This document shows positions 35,506 through 44,016 of a DNA stretch of 64,000 nt, in pieces. This DNA is from Delftia tsuruhatensis NBRC 16741 (GTDB taxonomy: Bacteria; Pseudomonadota; Gammaproteobacteria; Burkholderiales; Burkholderiaceae_C): assembly GCF_001571325.1 (NCBI RefSeq), contig NZ_BCTO01000007.1, positions 212,934 to 276,933 of the forward strand, given 5' to 3'. Position 1 is the stretch's first letter. Each line of letters starts with the position of its first letter. The position numbers and the translations under genes were made by a program. A model generated the notes under the pieces. That model did not search any database. It was not told the origin of the DNA and saw only the letters and a list, made by a program, of their open reading frames with translations.

Positions 35506-36351
35506 ATGGCACATCTCATCGGCGGCCTCGGCACCTCGCACATTCCCGCCATCGGCAACGCCATCCACAAGGGCCTGCAGAACGAGCCGTACTGGAAGCC
35601 CTTCTTCGACGGCTTCCCGCCCATCCGCGAATGGCTGGCCGCCCAGCGCCCCGAAGTGGTGGTGGTGTTCTACAACGACCACGGCCTGAACTTCTTCCTC
35701 GACAAGATGCCCACCTTCGCCGTGGGCGCGGCCGAGCGCTACTGCAACGCCGACGAAGGCTGGGGCATTCCCACGCTGGCACCGCTGCGCGGCCACGCGG
35801 AGCTGTCATGGCACCTGATCGAGTCCCTGGTGGGCGAGGACTTCGATGTGGTCAGCTGCCAGGAGATGCTGGTGGACCACGCCTGCACGCTGCCGCTCAA
35901 GCTGTTCTGGCCCGAGGGCGACTGCCCTGTGGCCGTCGTGCCCGTGTGCATCAACACCGTGCAGTTCCCGCTGCCCTCGGCGCGCCGCTGCTATGCGCTG
36001 GGCCAGGCCGTGGGCCGGGCGATTGCGCGCTGGAACAGCGACCAGCGCGTGGCCGTCATTGCCTCAGGAGGCCTGTCGCACCAGCTCGATGGCGAGCGCG
36101 CGGGCTTCATCAACAAGGCCTTCGACCTGCAGTTCCTTGAAAGCATGGCCACCAATCCCGAATGGGCCACGCAGTTCAGCGTGCATGAACTCGTGGAAAA
36201 GACCGGCACCCAGGGCGTGGAACTGCTGATGTGGCTGGCCATGCGCGGCGCCCTGTCCGCGGCTGCGCCCGGCGTGCGCCGCGTGCACGGCAACTACCAC
36301 ATACCGATCTCCAACACCGCCACGGCGCTGCTGGCGCTGGAGGCGGTCTAG
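35506..36351 (+). CDS. LigB-type extradiol dioxygenase beta (catalytic) subunit
   Basis: The 281-residue protein has the iron-binding His12 (GGLGTSHIPAIG), His59 (FYNDHGLNFF) and a conserved Glu near the C-terminus (VHELVEKTGTQGVELLMW). It also has the acid-base His in ASGGLSHQLDGE. This is the PmdB/LigB layout and size. It opens the ring of protocatechuate-like diols next to the hydroxyls. It lacks neighbouring ligC, ligI, ligJ and ligK genes for later steps, so either the genes lie elsewhere or the enzyme acts in another pathway. Confidence 0.9.
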   Translation: MAHLIGGLGTSHIPAIGNAIHKGLQNEPYWKPFFDGFPPIREWLAAQRPEVVVVFYNDHGLNFFLDKMPTFAVGAAERYCNADEGWGIPTLAPLRGHAELSWHLIESLVGEDFDVVSCQEMLVDHACTLPLKLFWPEGDCPVAVVPVCINTVQFPLPSARRCYALGQAVGRAIARWNSDQRVAVIASGGLSHQLDGERAGFINKAFDLQFLESMATNPEWATQFSVHELVEKTGTQGVELLMWLAMRGALSAAAPGVRRVHGNYHIPISNTATALLALEAV

Positions 36352-36360
36352 TCGGAAACA

Positions 36361-36392
36361 CAAAGGCCGCCGGGCATGCCAGGCGGCCTTTG
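36361..36392. terminator. terminator between ligB-like gene and slyD
   Basis: CAAAGGCCGCC (36361-36371) pairs with GGCGGCCTTTG (36382-36392) around a 10-base loop. It serves the dioxygenase genes and, on the other strand, slyD. Confidence 0.8.
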
Positions 36393-36437
36393 TGCATTGC
36401 GGGGCCGTGCGGACCGGGTGTATCCCGGCCCTGCCTC

Positions 36438-36908
36438 TCAATGGTGGTGGCCGTGGCCGCCGTGCACGTGGCGGTGCTCGATTTCCTCGGGCTTGGCCGC
36501 GCGCACTTCGGTGACCTTGCAGGCAAAGTGCAGCGCCATGCCGGCCAGCGGGTGGTTGCCGTCGAGCAGCACCACGGGGCCCTTGATCTTGACCACGTGG
36601 TAGATCTGAGGCTGGCCCTGGTCATCCGTGCCGCGCAGCTGGCCGCCCACCTTCACGCCGGGCGGGAACTCGCCCTTGGGGATGGTGCGGGTCAGGCTCT
36701 CGTCGCGCGCGCCGAAGGCGTCTTCCACGGCCAGGTCCACGGTCAGCGTGTCGCCCACGGTCTTGCCGTCCAGGGCGGCTTCCACCTTGGCGAAGATGTT
36801 GTCGTAGCCGCCATGCAGATAGGCCACATCGCCCTTGTCGAGCAGCTTGCCCAGCTTGTCGGTGATCTTGTAGTTGATGGTGACGGCGGTGTCTTTGGTG
36901 ATGTTCAT
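36438..36908 (-). CDS. slyD: FKBP-type peptidyl-prolyl isomerase
   Basis: The 156-residue protein has the FKBP core (MNITKDTAVTINYKITDKLG) with the inserted chaperone flap (IPKGEFPPGVKVGGQL). The C-terminal tail is rich in His (HRHVHGGHGHHH) and can bind nickel. SlyD speeds prolyl isomerisation and helps nickel insertion in hydrogenases. The chosen start at 36908 gives the standard length; the extension upstream is unlike SlyD. Confidence 0.93.
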   Translation of the reverse strand: MNITKDTAVTINYKITDKLGKLLDKGDVAYLHGGYDNIFAKVEAALDGKTVGDTLTVDLAVEDAFGARDESLTRTIPKGEFPPGVKVGGQLRGTDDQGQPQIYHVVKIKGPVVLLDGNHPLAGMALHFACKVTEVRAAKPEEIEHRHVHGGHGHHH

Positions 36909-37019
36909 GGCAAAGGCCTTGGAAAACCGCAGCGCAAAAGGCGCGCCGCGCAAAGCCGCCATTGTCGGCGACCTGGGGCATTCCAGCGTCGGGACCGGGG
37001 GTTCACCGGCTGCCCAGCC

Positions 37020-37922
37020 TCAGCCCAGGCACTCGCGCGCGCATTCGAGCAGGCTGCGCGCCCAGCGCGCGCGGGCCGAGGTGTTCAGCCACAGCAGGCC
37101 GACCTTGCGCGCATCGGCAGGCCGGGGGCCTTCGCCGCCGGCCTGATCGGGCAGCGCCAGCACCCGCACGTCGCGGCCCTGGGAGAGCACGGGGCCGATG
37201 TCGGGCACCAGGCCCACGCCCAGCCCCTGGTCCACCATCATGGCCACCGCCAGCACCGAGTTCAGCTCCATGCGCTCCAGCGGCGCAATGCCCTGGGAGC
37301 GCAGATAGCGGTCGGCCAGCCGGCCACCGGCCAGGGAGCGGTCGTAGCGCACCAGGGGCCGGGTGCGCAGCAGGGCCAGCGGGTCCTGCTGCGCATCCCG
37401 GGCGCGGCACAGCACGACCAATGGCTCCTGGCGCAGCTCGGCCCAGCACACGGTCTTGGGCAGGTCGAACGAGGGTTGCAGGCAGATCAGCACGTCCAGC
37501 TCGGACTGGACCAGGGCCGTGTACAGCTCGGGCGTGAGGCCGGCGCGCACGCTGATGCGCACCTCGGCGTGGCGCGCCACGAAGGCCCGCATCACGGCGG
37601 GCACAAAGCCGTGCAGCGCCGTGTTCACGGTGCCCAGCCGCAGCTCGCCGCCGTCTGTATCCGAGGCCACCCATTCGCGCAGGCCCTCGAAGTCCTGCAG
37701 CAGCTGGCGGCCGCGCTCGAACAGCCGCTCGCCCGCCTCGGTGGCGCGCACGCTGCGGCCATGGCGCACCAGCAGCGGCGCACCCAGCTCGCCCTCCAGC
37801 ACGCGCATCTGCTGGGCAATGGCCGAGGGGCTCAGATCCAGCTGGCGAGCAGCTTCGGACATGGAGCCGGTGTCCACCACTCTCAAGAAATTGTGTATGT
37901 ATCTCACGTCCATTTCACACAT
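37020..37922 (-). CDS. LysR-family regulator of the tctC-pcaBC operon
   Basis: The 300-residue protein has the DNA-binding helix-turn-helix (SMSEAARQLDLSPSAIAQQMRVLEGELG, residues about 20-47) and a substrate-binding domain. The start could also be the Met at 37913, which would remove three residues. It is divergent from a solute-receptor, cycloisomerase and decarboxylase operon, so it probably controls it in response to an aromatic acid or a muconate intermediate. Its relatives include PcaQ-like regulators, but assignment is not certain. Confidence 0.88.
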   Translation of the reverse strand: MCEMDVRYIHNFLRVVDTGSMSEAARQLDLSPSAIAQQMRVLEGELGAPLLVRHGRSVRATEAGERLFERGRQLLQDFEGLREWVASDTDGGELRLGTVNTALHGFVPAVMRAFVARHAEVRISVRAGLTPELYTALVQSELDVLICLQPSFDLPKTVCWAELRQEPLVVLCRARDAQQDPLALLRTRPLVRYDRSLAGGRLADRYLRSQGIAPLERMELNSVLAVAMMVDQGLGVGLVPDIGPVLSQGRDVRVLALPDQAGGEGPRPADARKVGLLWLNTSARARWARSLLECARECLG

Positions 37923-38014
37923 TTTCTTGAATCACAACGCAGATGCAACTGCTGTTTTCCCAGGCTGCGCTGCACCACACTGCGTGACAACGACTATTTC
38001 CAGGAGACAGACGC

Positions 38015-39040
38015 ATGGATTCCCGGCCCACCGCTCAAACCTCTCAAACCGCTCAAGCCTCTCAGACCTCTTTGCCGCGCCGGATGTGGCTGTCCGCCGC
38101 CGCCGCCGCGCTGGCCGCCTGTGCGCTGCCGGCCTGGGCCCAAAAGCGCGGCAGCCGCCTGGTGGTGCCGTTTGCGCCGGGCGGCGGCAACGATGTATTT
38201 GCGCGGCAGATGGCGCATGGCCTCAACGAGTCCTTCGGCTACGGGATGATCGTGGAGAACAAGGCCGGCGCGGGCGGCAACCTGGGCACGGAAGCCGTGG
38301 TGCGTGCGGCCGGCGACGGCGGCACCTGGCTGCTGGGCCATACGGGCACGGTGTCCATCAATCCCTCGCTGTATCCGGGCCTCAAGTTCAATGCGGCCAC
38401 CGATCTGCAGCCGGTGGCCATGTTCGCATCGTCGGCCCTGCTGCTGGTGGTGCCGGCTTCCTCGCCCGTGCGCAGCGTGGCCGACCTGGCCGAGCAGATG
38501 CGCAAGCGCAGCGGCGAGATGAACTACGCCTCCAGCGGCTCGGGCACGGGCGGCCACCTGACGGGCGAGATGTTTGCCCACGCGCTGGGCGCCAAGGCCA
38601 TCCATGTGCCGTACAAGGGCACGGCCCCATCGCTGACCGACCTGGTGGGCGGCAATGTGGACTTCAGCTTTGGCGTGATTCCCGCGGCCATGGCCCTGGT
38701 GAAGGCCGGCAAGCTGCGCGCCCTGGCCGTGACCGGCGCCAAACGCCAGCCCCAGCTGCCCGACGTGCCCACGGTGGCCGAGTCCGGCGTGCGTGCGCTG
38801 GCCGACTTCGAAAGCTCGCTGACCTACGGCATCCTCGCGCCCAAGGGCACGCCTGCCGAGACGGTGCGCGCGCTGGGGCGCGACATCCTCAAGGTGGCGT
38901 CTGCCGATTCCTTCCAGTCGCGCCTGGGCATCGAGGGCGCCGTGCCGCTGCTGGGCGATGGCGCGCAGTACGCGGCCCGCATACAGGTGGAGAGCGCCAA
39001 GTGGGCGGCCGTGATCAAGGCCTCGGGCGCCACGGCCTGA
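38015..39040 (+). CDS. Bug/TctC-family periplasmic solute-binding receptor
   Basis: The 341-residue exported protein has a 43-residue N-terminal region with a signal peptide (RRMWLSAAAAALAACALPAWA). Mature-domain motifs include VVPFAPGGGNDVFARQMAHG and GAGGNLGTEAVVRAAGDG of the tripartite tricarboxylate receptor family, plus VPYKGTAPSLTDLVGG. Bug receptors bind carboxylates or aromatic acids, often with a remote transporter. The start has an AGGAGA site. The first residues are a 9-bp repeat (see repeat entry). It heads the pcaBC operon, so an aromatic acid is the likely ligand. Confidence 0.88.
   Translation: MDSRPTAQTSQTAQASQTSLPRRMWLSAAAAALAACALPAWAQKRGSRLVVPFAPGGGNDVFARQMAHGLNESFGYGMIVENKAGAGGNLGTEAVVRAAGDGGTWLLGHTGTVSINPSLYPGLKFNAATDLQPVAMFASSALLLVVPASSPVRSVADLAEQMRKRSGEMNYASSGSGTGGHLTGEMFAHALGAKAIHVPYKGTAPSLTDLVGGNVDFSFGVIPAAMALVKAGKLRALAVTGAKRQPQLPDVPTVAESGVRALADFESSLTYGILAPKGTPAETVRALGRDILKVASADSFQSRLGIEGAVPLLGDGAQYAARIQVESAKWAAVIKASGATA
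38032..38067 (+). repeat. four imperfect 9-bp units in the receptor's signal region
   Basis: CGCTCAAAC, CTCTCAAAC, CGCTCAAGC and CTCTCAGAC follow in tandem and encode the run AQTSQTAQASQT before the signal peptide core. The frame is kept because the unit is 9 bp. Confidence 0.7.
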
Positions 39041-39056
39041 GACCGGCAAGGACAGC

Positions 39057-40445
39057 ATGTCATTGGTGAAGGACTATCTGGGCCCGGCCGACAGCGGCCA
39101 CTGGTTTGCAGACGCGCGCTGGCTGGACGCGCTACTGCGCTTCGAGAGCGCGCTGGCCCAGGCCCAGGCCGACTGCGGCCTGGTGCCGCGCCCGGCCGCC
39201 GAGGCCATTGCGCGCGCCTGCGCGCAGGCGCCGCTCACGTGCGAAGGCGTGGTGGAGCAGGCACGCGCCAGCGGCGCGCTGGGCCTGGCCGTGGTGCGGC
39301 CGCTGCAGCAGTGGCTGCAGGCCCACGCCCCGGAAGGCCTGCCCTGGCTGCACTGGGGTGCGACCACGCAGGACGCCGTGGACACGGCGCAGGCCCTGCT
39401 CACGCAGCAGGCCCTGCAGGCGCTGCTGGCCGAGCTGGACGCGCTGCAGTCCGCACTGCAGGCCCTGGCCCGCACGCACGCGGCCACGCCCATGCTGGCG
39501 CGCAGCCTGCTGCAGCCCGCGCAGATCACCAGCTTCGGATTCAAGTGCGCGCAGTCGGCTGCCGCCGTGCAGCGCAGCATCGAACAGTTTGAAAGGCTTG
39601 CCGCCGCTGCGCTGTGCGTGCAATTGGGCGGCGCCGTGGGCAATGGCGCCGTGCTGGGAAGCCACCGTGCCGAGGTGGAGCAGGCACTGGCCCGGCGCCT
39701 GGGCCTGTCGGCTTGCGGCCGCAGCTGGCATACCCAGCGCGACGACTGGATGCGCCTGGCCATGGAGGCGGCTGTGTGCGGCGGCAGCCTGGCCAAGCTG
39801 GCCCGGGACTGGTCGCTGATGGCGCAGTACGAGGTGGGCGAGATCGCCGAGGCGCCGCGCGGCAGCACCTCCAGCGCCATGCCGCACAAGCGCAATCCCG
39901 TGCACCTGATGCAGGCGGTGGCACAGGCCCAGGCCATCCCCCAACTCGCGGCCCTGCTGCTGGGCTGCATGGCCCAGGCGCATGAACGCGCGCTGGGCGA
40001 GTGGCAGGCCGAGGTCGCGCACTGGCCCGACCTGTGGCGCCATGTGCATGGCGCCGCCGCCGCATTGCGCCAGGCCGCCCAGTCGCTGCAGGTGCTTCCG
40101 CAGCGCATGCTGGGCCATGTGCGGGGCCTGCACGGACTGGTGTTTTCAGAGGCCTGCGTGCACGCCATGGCGCCCTGGACGGGCAAGCCCGAGGCCCTGG
40201 CCGCCGTGGAGCTGCTGGCCCCGCAGGCGCTGGAGCAGGGGCGCGAGCTGCGCCTGCTGCTGGCCGAATGGGCCGCGCCCCGGCTGGACGCAGCAGCCCT
40301 GCAAGCGCTGCAAGATGCGCTGGCCCGGGCCTGCGACCCGGCACGCGCCGTGCAGGCATCGCATGATGCGTGCCTGGCGCTGCTGGCAGCGCCGCAGACC
40401 CACGCCAACGCCAACGCCAACGCCAATGCCCATGCCCATGCCTGA
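39057..40445 (+). CDS. pcaB: 3-carboxy-cis,cis-muconate cycloisomerase
   Basis: The 462-residue fumarase-superfamily enzyme has the signature GSTSSAMPHKRNPVHLM (about residue 275) and the early catalytic segment LHWGATTQDAVDTAQALL. PcaB converts carboxymuconate to gamma-carboxymuconolactone in the ortho (beta-ketoadipate) route. The C-terminus is a microsatellite-encoded tail of alternating Asn-Ala and His-Ala residues. The next gene starts 17 bp after its stop codon. The start (39057) follows an AAGGA site. Confidence 0.9.
   Translation: MSLVKDYLGPADSGHWFADARWLDALLRFESALAQAQADCGLVPRPAAEAIARACAQAPLTCEGVVEQARASGALGLAVVRPLQQWLQAHAPEGLPWLHWGATTQDAVDTAQALLTQQALQALLAELDALQSALQALARTHAATPMLARSLLQPAQITSFGFKCAQSAAAVQRSIEQFERLAAAALCVQLGGAVGNGAVLGSHRAEVEQALARRLGLSACGRSWHTQRDDWMRLAMEAAVCGGSLAKLARDWSLMAQYEVGEIAEAPRGSTSSAMPHKRNPVHLMQAVAQAQAIPQLAALLLGCMAQAHERALGEWQAEVAHWPDLWRHVHGAAAALRQAAQSLQVLPQRMLGHVRGLHGLVFSEACVHAMAPWTGKPEALAAVELLAPQALEQGRELRLLLAEWAAPRLDAAALQALQDALARACDPARAVQASHDACLALLAAPQTHANANANANAHAHA
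40401..40442 (+). repeat. hexanucleotide microsatellite encoding the pcaB tail
   Basis: Seven 6-bp units follow each other: CACGCC, AACGCC three times, AATGCC and CATGCC twice. They encode HANANANANAHAHA before the stop codon. The unit size keeps the frame, so slippage would alter tail length only. Confidence 0.85.
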
Positions 40446-40461
40446 CACAGGACCCCCCGCC

Positions 40462-40914
40462 ATGACCGAACCTTCCGCCGACGCCCTGCAGCGCGGCCTT
40501 GCCAACCGCCGCCGCGTGCTGGGCGATGAATGGGTGGACCAATCCGTGGCGCGCGCCAACGAACTGAATGTGGAGTTCCAGCGCATGATCACGGCCTATG
40601 CCTGGGACGGCATCTGGAGCCGCCCCGGCCTGGAGCGCCGCACGCGCCGCATCATGGTGCTGGCCATCACGGCCTCCATGGGCCGCTGGGAAGAGTTCGA
40701 GCTGCACATCCGCACAGGGCTGCTGGCCGACCCGGCCGATGCCGAGGCCGCGCCGCTGGACCTGGACACCATCCGCGAAGTGCTGCTGCAGACCGCCGTC
40801 TATGCCGGCGTGCCCGCAGGCAACACCGGCATGGCCATCACGCTGAAGATCCTCAAGGAGCTGGGGCGCACGCCCGCGCCGGCCAGCTTTCATCCACCCT
40901 CAGACACGGCCTGA
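40462..40914 (+). CDS. pcaC: 4-carboxymuconolactone decarboxylase
   Basis: The 150-residue protein is the CMD (AhpD-like) fold. Visible segments are RRRVLGDEWVDQSVARANEL, ITAYAWDGIWSRPGLERRTR and HIRTGLLADPADAEA, plus IREVLLQTAVYAGVPAGN with the CMD signature. PcaC decarboxylates gamma-carboxymuconolactone to the enol-lactone of beta-ketoadipate, the step after PcaB. It is 17 bp after pcaB. The following pcaD hydrolase gene and the pcaGH dioxygenase are not in this window. Confidence 0.92.
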   Translation: MTEPSADALQRGLANRRRVLGDEWVDQSVARANELNVEFQRMITAYAWDGIWSRPGLERRTRRIMVLAITASMGRWEEFELHIRTGLLADPADAEAAPLDLDTIREVLLQTAVYAGVPAGNTGMAITLKILKELGRTPAPASFHPPSDTA

Positions 40915-40930
40915 CACGGCCTGACCGGAC

Positions 40931-41977
40931 TCAGGCGGCCGGAGGCTGTTCCTCGGCCGCAGCGCCCGGGTAGCGCGCAAAGCGCCGGTTCTCTGCGCCA
41001 TGCACCGGGTCCTGCTCGGCCCAGGGCCATCCGCCGAACTGGGTGCGCCGGTAGTCCTGCATGGCCTGCATGATTTCCTGCTGCGTGTTCATCACGAAGG
41101 GGCCGTACTGCGCCACGCTCTCGCCAATGGGGCGGCCCTGCAGCACCAGGCATTCCACGGCGTCGGCGCCGCTGTTGTGCAGCTCCCAGTCCTGCGTGGC
41201 ATCCACATGCAGGGCCGCATGCTGGGCCAGGGCCGTGGGCCCGACCTGCAGTGCCTGGCCCGCAAAGAAATACAGCATGCGTTGCGTGTCCGCACCGGCT
41301 GCGCGCGGCAGCGTCCAGCGTGCGCCGGGCTCCAGGCGCAGCGTCCAGATGGCCACGTCGCCCTCGGGTTGCGAGGCCCAGGATTCGGGCGGCGGCGGCA
41401 GGGCGGCCGCCGTGCCGGGCAGGCTGCCTGCCACCACGGTGACCACGGTCCTTCGGCCTGCGGCATCCGCATGCTCCAGGCGGGGGATGCGTTCGTTCCA
41501 GAACATGGTGAAGTGCGGCTCCACCATCTTGGAGCGCGCAGGCAGGTTCAGCCAGATCTGGAACAGTTCCAGCGGATTGGGCGCGTCGCTGTTGAGCAGC
41601 GGGAACATCTCCGAATGCTGGATTCCCTTGCCGGCCGTGAGCCACTGCACGTCGCCGCCGCCAAAGCGCGCGGCCGCGCCCAGCGAATCGGAATGGTCGA
41701 TCAGGCCCTTGCGCACCAGGGTCACGGTCTCGAAGCCACGGTGCGGATGGCCGGGAAAGCCCGGCACGCCATCGCCGTGGTACATGGAAAAGCCGTCCTT
41801 GCGGCTGAAGTCGCTGCCCATCTGGCGGCCTTCCAGGTCCACGGCCTGCACGCCCAGGCGGCCATCGCTGGGCGGATAGGCATCGTCATGGTGGGCACAG
41901 AACAGGAAGGGGTCCATGGTGGGCCACAGCGGGCCCAGCGGCTGGCTCTGGAGGACGGGGGTGGTGGCTGCGGTCAT
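40931..41977 (-). CDS. pirin-family protein (second copy)
   Basis: The 348-residue bicupin has metal ligands in GFPGHPHRGFETVTLVRKGL and QWLTAGKGIQHSEMFPLL, and a C-terminal cupin with CLVLQGRPIGESVAQYGPF. It differs in length and sequence from the first pirin at 31451. An AGGAG site precedes the ATG at 41977; a longer reading frame upstream is less likely. The function is unknown, and some family members are quercetin 2,3-dioxygenases. Confidence 0.87.
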   Translation of the reverse strand: MTAATTPVLQSQPLGPLWPTMDPFLFCAHHDDAYPPSDGRLGVQAVDLEGRQMGSDFSRKDGFSMYHGDGVPGFPGHPHRGFETVTLVRKGLIDHSDSLGAAARFGGGDVQWLTAGKGIQHSEMFPLLNSDAPNPLELFQIWLNLPARSKMVEPHFTMFWNERIPRLEHADAAGRRTVVTVVAGSLPGTAAALPPPPESWASQPEGDVAIWTLRLEPGARWTLPRAAGADTQRMLYFFAGQALQVGPTALAQHAALHVDATQDWELHNSGADAVECLVLQGRPIGESVAQYGPFVMNTQQEIMQAMQDYRRTQFGGWPWAEQDPVHGAENRRFARYPGAAAEEQPPAA

Positions 41978-42109
41978 CGTGGCTCCTGTGAGGCTGCGCC
42001 CGCAAGAAAAAAGGGGGCGCTGCATTCTCGGACAGATGCGGCCCCCGCGCCGGTTTTGAAAGCCACCATGGCTGGGACAGTGCGGCCCAGGAATGCACCG
42101 CCCGCCGGC

Positions 42110-42832
42110 TCAGTTGCGCGGCGGCGTCACCAGGCCCTTTTGCACGGCCGGGCGCGCCACGAAGGCGGCCAGCACGCGCTGCAGCTCGGGAAAGCGCTCC
42201 CAGCCCAGCAGTTCGGCCGCGTTGTAGCCCTGCTCCACCACCATGTTGCGCACCCAGGGCCACAGGGCGATGTCGGCAATGGTGAATTGCTCGCCCATCA
42301 CCCAGGCGCGGCCTGCGAGGCGGCGCTCCAGCACACCCAGCAGGCGCACGGACTCGTTCACGTAGCGGTCGCGCGGGCGCTTGTCCTCGAAGTCCTTGCC
42401 CGCGAATTTGTGGAAGAACCCCAGCTGGCCGAACATGGGGCCGACGCCACCCATCTGGAACATCAGCCACTGCAGCGTTTCATAGCGCGCGGCCGGGCCG
42501 GCGGGCAGCAGCGGGCTGCCGGACTTCTCGGCCAGGTAGACCAGGATGGCGCCCGACTCGAACAGCGCCAGCGGCTTTCCGCCCGGACCCTGCGGGTCCA
42601 GGATGGCCGGGATCTTGTTGTTGGGAAAGGTGTCCACGAACTCGGGCGAGAGCTGGTCATCGCTCTCGAAGCCCACGCGGTGCGCCTCATACGGCAGGCC
42701 CATCTCCTCCAGAGCGATCGACACCTTGACGCCGTTGGGCGTGGGCAGGGAATACAGCTGGATGCGGTCCGGCTGCATGGCCGGCCACTTGCGCGTGACG
42801 GAAAAGGCGGAAAGCGGATTCTGTGGAGTCAT
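42110..42832 (-). CDS. glutathione S-transferase, YghU/YfcG-like
   Basis: The 240-residue cytoplasmic protein has a thioredoxin-like N-terminal domain (IQLYSLPTPNGVKVSIALEEM, residues about 24-44) with DPQGPGGKPLALFESGAILV and a helical C-terminal domain (GRAWVMGEQFTIADIALWPW). It resembles the bacterial nu-class transferases that act as disulfide-bond reductases with glutathione. The start (42832) has an AAGG site. It lies 132 bp upstream of the second pirin on the same strand. Confidence 0.9.
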   Translation of the reverse strand: MTPQNPLSAFSVTRKWPAMQPDRIQLYSLPTPNGVKVSIALEEMGLPYEAHRVGFESDDQLSPEFVDTFPNNKIPAILDPQGPGGKPLALFESGAILVYLAEKSGSPLLPAGPAARYETLQWLMFQMGGVGPMFGQLGFFHKFAGKDFEDKRPRDRYVNESVRLLGVLERRLAGRAWVMGEQFTIADIALWPWVRNMVVEQGYNAAELLGWERFPELQRVLAAFVARPAVQKGLVTPPRN

Positions 42833-43069
42833 GGGGCACCTTGAAGGCTGGACGGGTTCGCCAAGAAATCGATGGCCGCTGCATCGTAGCGTTCGGCGCC
42901 CAGCCATGCTTGGCACGCCAAATAACGGCGGACCCGGCCCTGCCGCCGGGTCATGACAACCCACGCAGATTGCATGGCCAGTCTCCCCGCTCGCCGCCAT
43001 GCACCGGCTACCGAGGCGCTCGGATGGAGGCGCACGGCTGAACCGAGCACCGCCCGCCCGGCGCAGCTC

Positions 43070-43639
43070 TCAGCGCGGCGCGACGGGCTTCTGGACCAGG
43101 GCCACGCTCAGGCCGTCCGGCGTCACCGTGATGGCGCCGGGCTCCATGTTCAGAGAGTCCATCAGGGCCAGGTCCTTGTCCTGCAGCTGGTAGAGCACGA
43201 GCTGGCCCAGCGCCTGCTCGGCCAGGGCGCTGGCGTAGGTGGTGATCATGTCGCTCATGGCGGGGGCCAGGTCGTTGATGACCAGGCTGTTGACCTTGAT
43301 CTGGTGGGCGCGCAGCGTGCGGTCCGTGGGCTCGTAGCGCAGCGCGAAGTCCAGGTTCAGATGGCCGCCATAGGCTTGCTTGAGCACGGGTCCCGACAGA
43401 TCGGCCTGCAACACCGCATTGAGCGCGTTGCGCTCGGGCAGCAATCCCAGCACCGGCGAATGCAGCTTGAGCTGCAGCATGCCGGCCACGGGGAATTGCC
43501 GTGGAAAGCGCTGGGCCACCACCTCCTGCAGCCTTTGCCGCGAAATCGAGACATTTCCAGGCCCGGACTTTCCCGAACATCCGGTCGCAGCCAGGCTGCA
43601 GCCCGCGGCCAGGACCATCAACAAAAAGCGGCGATTCAT
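43070..43639 (-). CDS. DUF1439 lipoprotein, YceB-like
   Basis: The 189-residue protein begins MNRRFLLMVLAAGCSLAATGCSG with a lipobox (LAATGC). It is therefore probably exported and lipid-anchored. The body shows the DUF1439 pattern: ISRQRLQEVVAQRFPRQFPV and LNLDFALRYEPTDRTLRA, with a tubular SMP-like fold expected. Function is unknown; such proteins may bind lipids. The start (43639) is preferred over one 18 codons upstream because it gives a clean signal. Confidence 0.85.
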   Translation of the reverse strand: MNRRFLLMVLAAGCSLAATGCSGKSGPGNVSISRQRLQEVVAQRFPRQFPVAGMLQLKLHSPVLGLLPERNALNAVLQADLSGPVLKQAYGGHLNLDFALRYEPTDRTLRAHQIKVNSLVINDLAPAMSDMITTYASALAEQALGQLVLYQLQDKDLALMDSLNMEPGAITVTPDGLSVALVQKPVAPR

Positions 43640-44016
43640 CACGACAGCACAAGCCCCAGAAAGCCCGACACGAAACCCTGAAGCGCCATGCATGCCATAC
43701 GCATGGCGCTATGTTTTTTGAGATCGGCATTGTCCCGCCAGGGGCTATTCCCTGTCCCTGCAGTGGGTGTTGCCCGGCACCTGCGCGAAGGCGCTTCACA
43801 GCGAGTGCCCATCGGACATAGGCAGTACCGCCACCCGTACGGAAACATCACCCAATCCTTCTGGCCGGCCCTCCCGCCCGCCCAGCTTTGCCGCGGCCTT
43901 GGGCACAGCCCTCCACCGGCGCATGAATCTATTCATATATTCATTCACTGATTTGCATAAATCATTGATTTTTAATAAATTACTCTCTATTTTTATTCAT
44001 TCATCAATTGATTCCC
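43640..44016. other. 377-bp intergenic region with an AT-rich promoter zone
   Basis: The left two-thirds are GC-rich with no ORF that I can support. From about 43922 to 44016 base composition changes abruptly to A/T-rich, ending at the YjjJ-like gene. The A/T zone holds several TGATT/AATCA dyads, listed separately. Confidence 0.6.
43938..44012. promoter_or_regulatory. stacked dyads and direct repeats before the YjjJ-like gene
   Basis: The zone has TATTCATTCA twice (43938-43947 and 43994-44003). The dyads are TGATTT-GCAT-AAATCA (43949-43964), AATCA-T-TGATT (43960-43970) and ATCAATTGAT (44003-44012). The core TGATT is shared, and the last dyad ends 4 bp before the ATG. This fits autoregulation by the protein's own helix-turn-helix. 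Confidence 0.55.

Noticed and set aside
39074..40426. A 450-codon minus-strand frame opposite pcaB
   Set aside because: It is a composition artefact; its translation is rich in Ser, Cys and Arg and does not match any family, while pcaB has full motifs.
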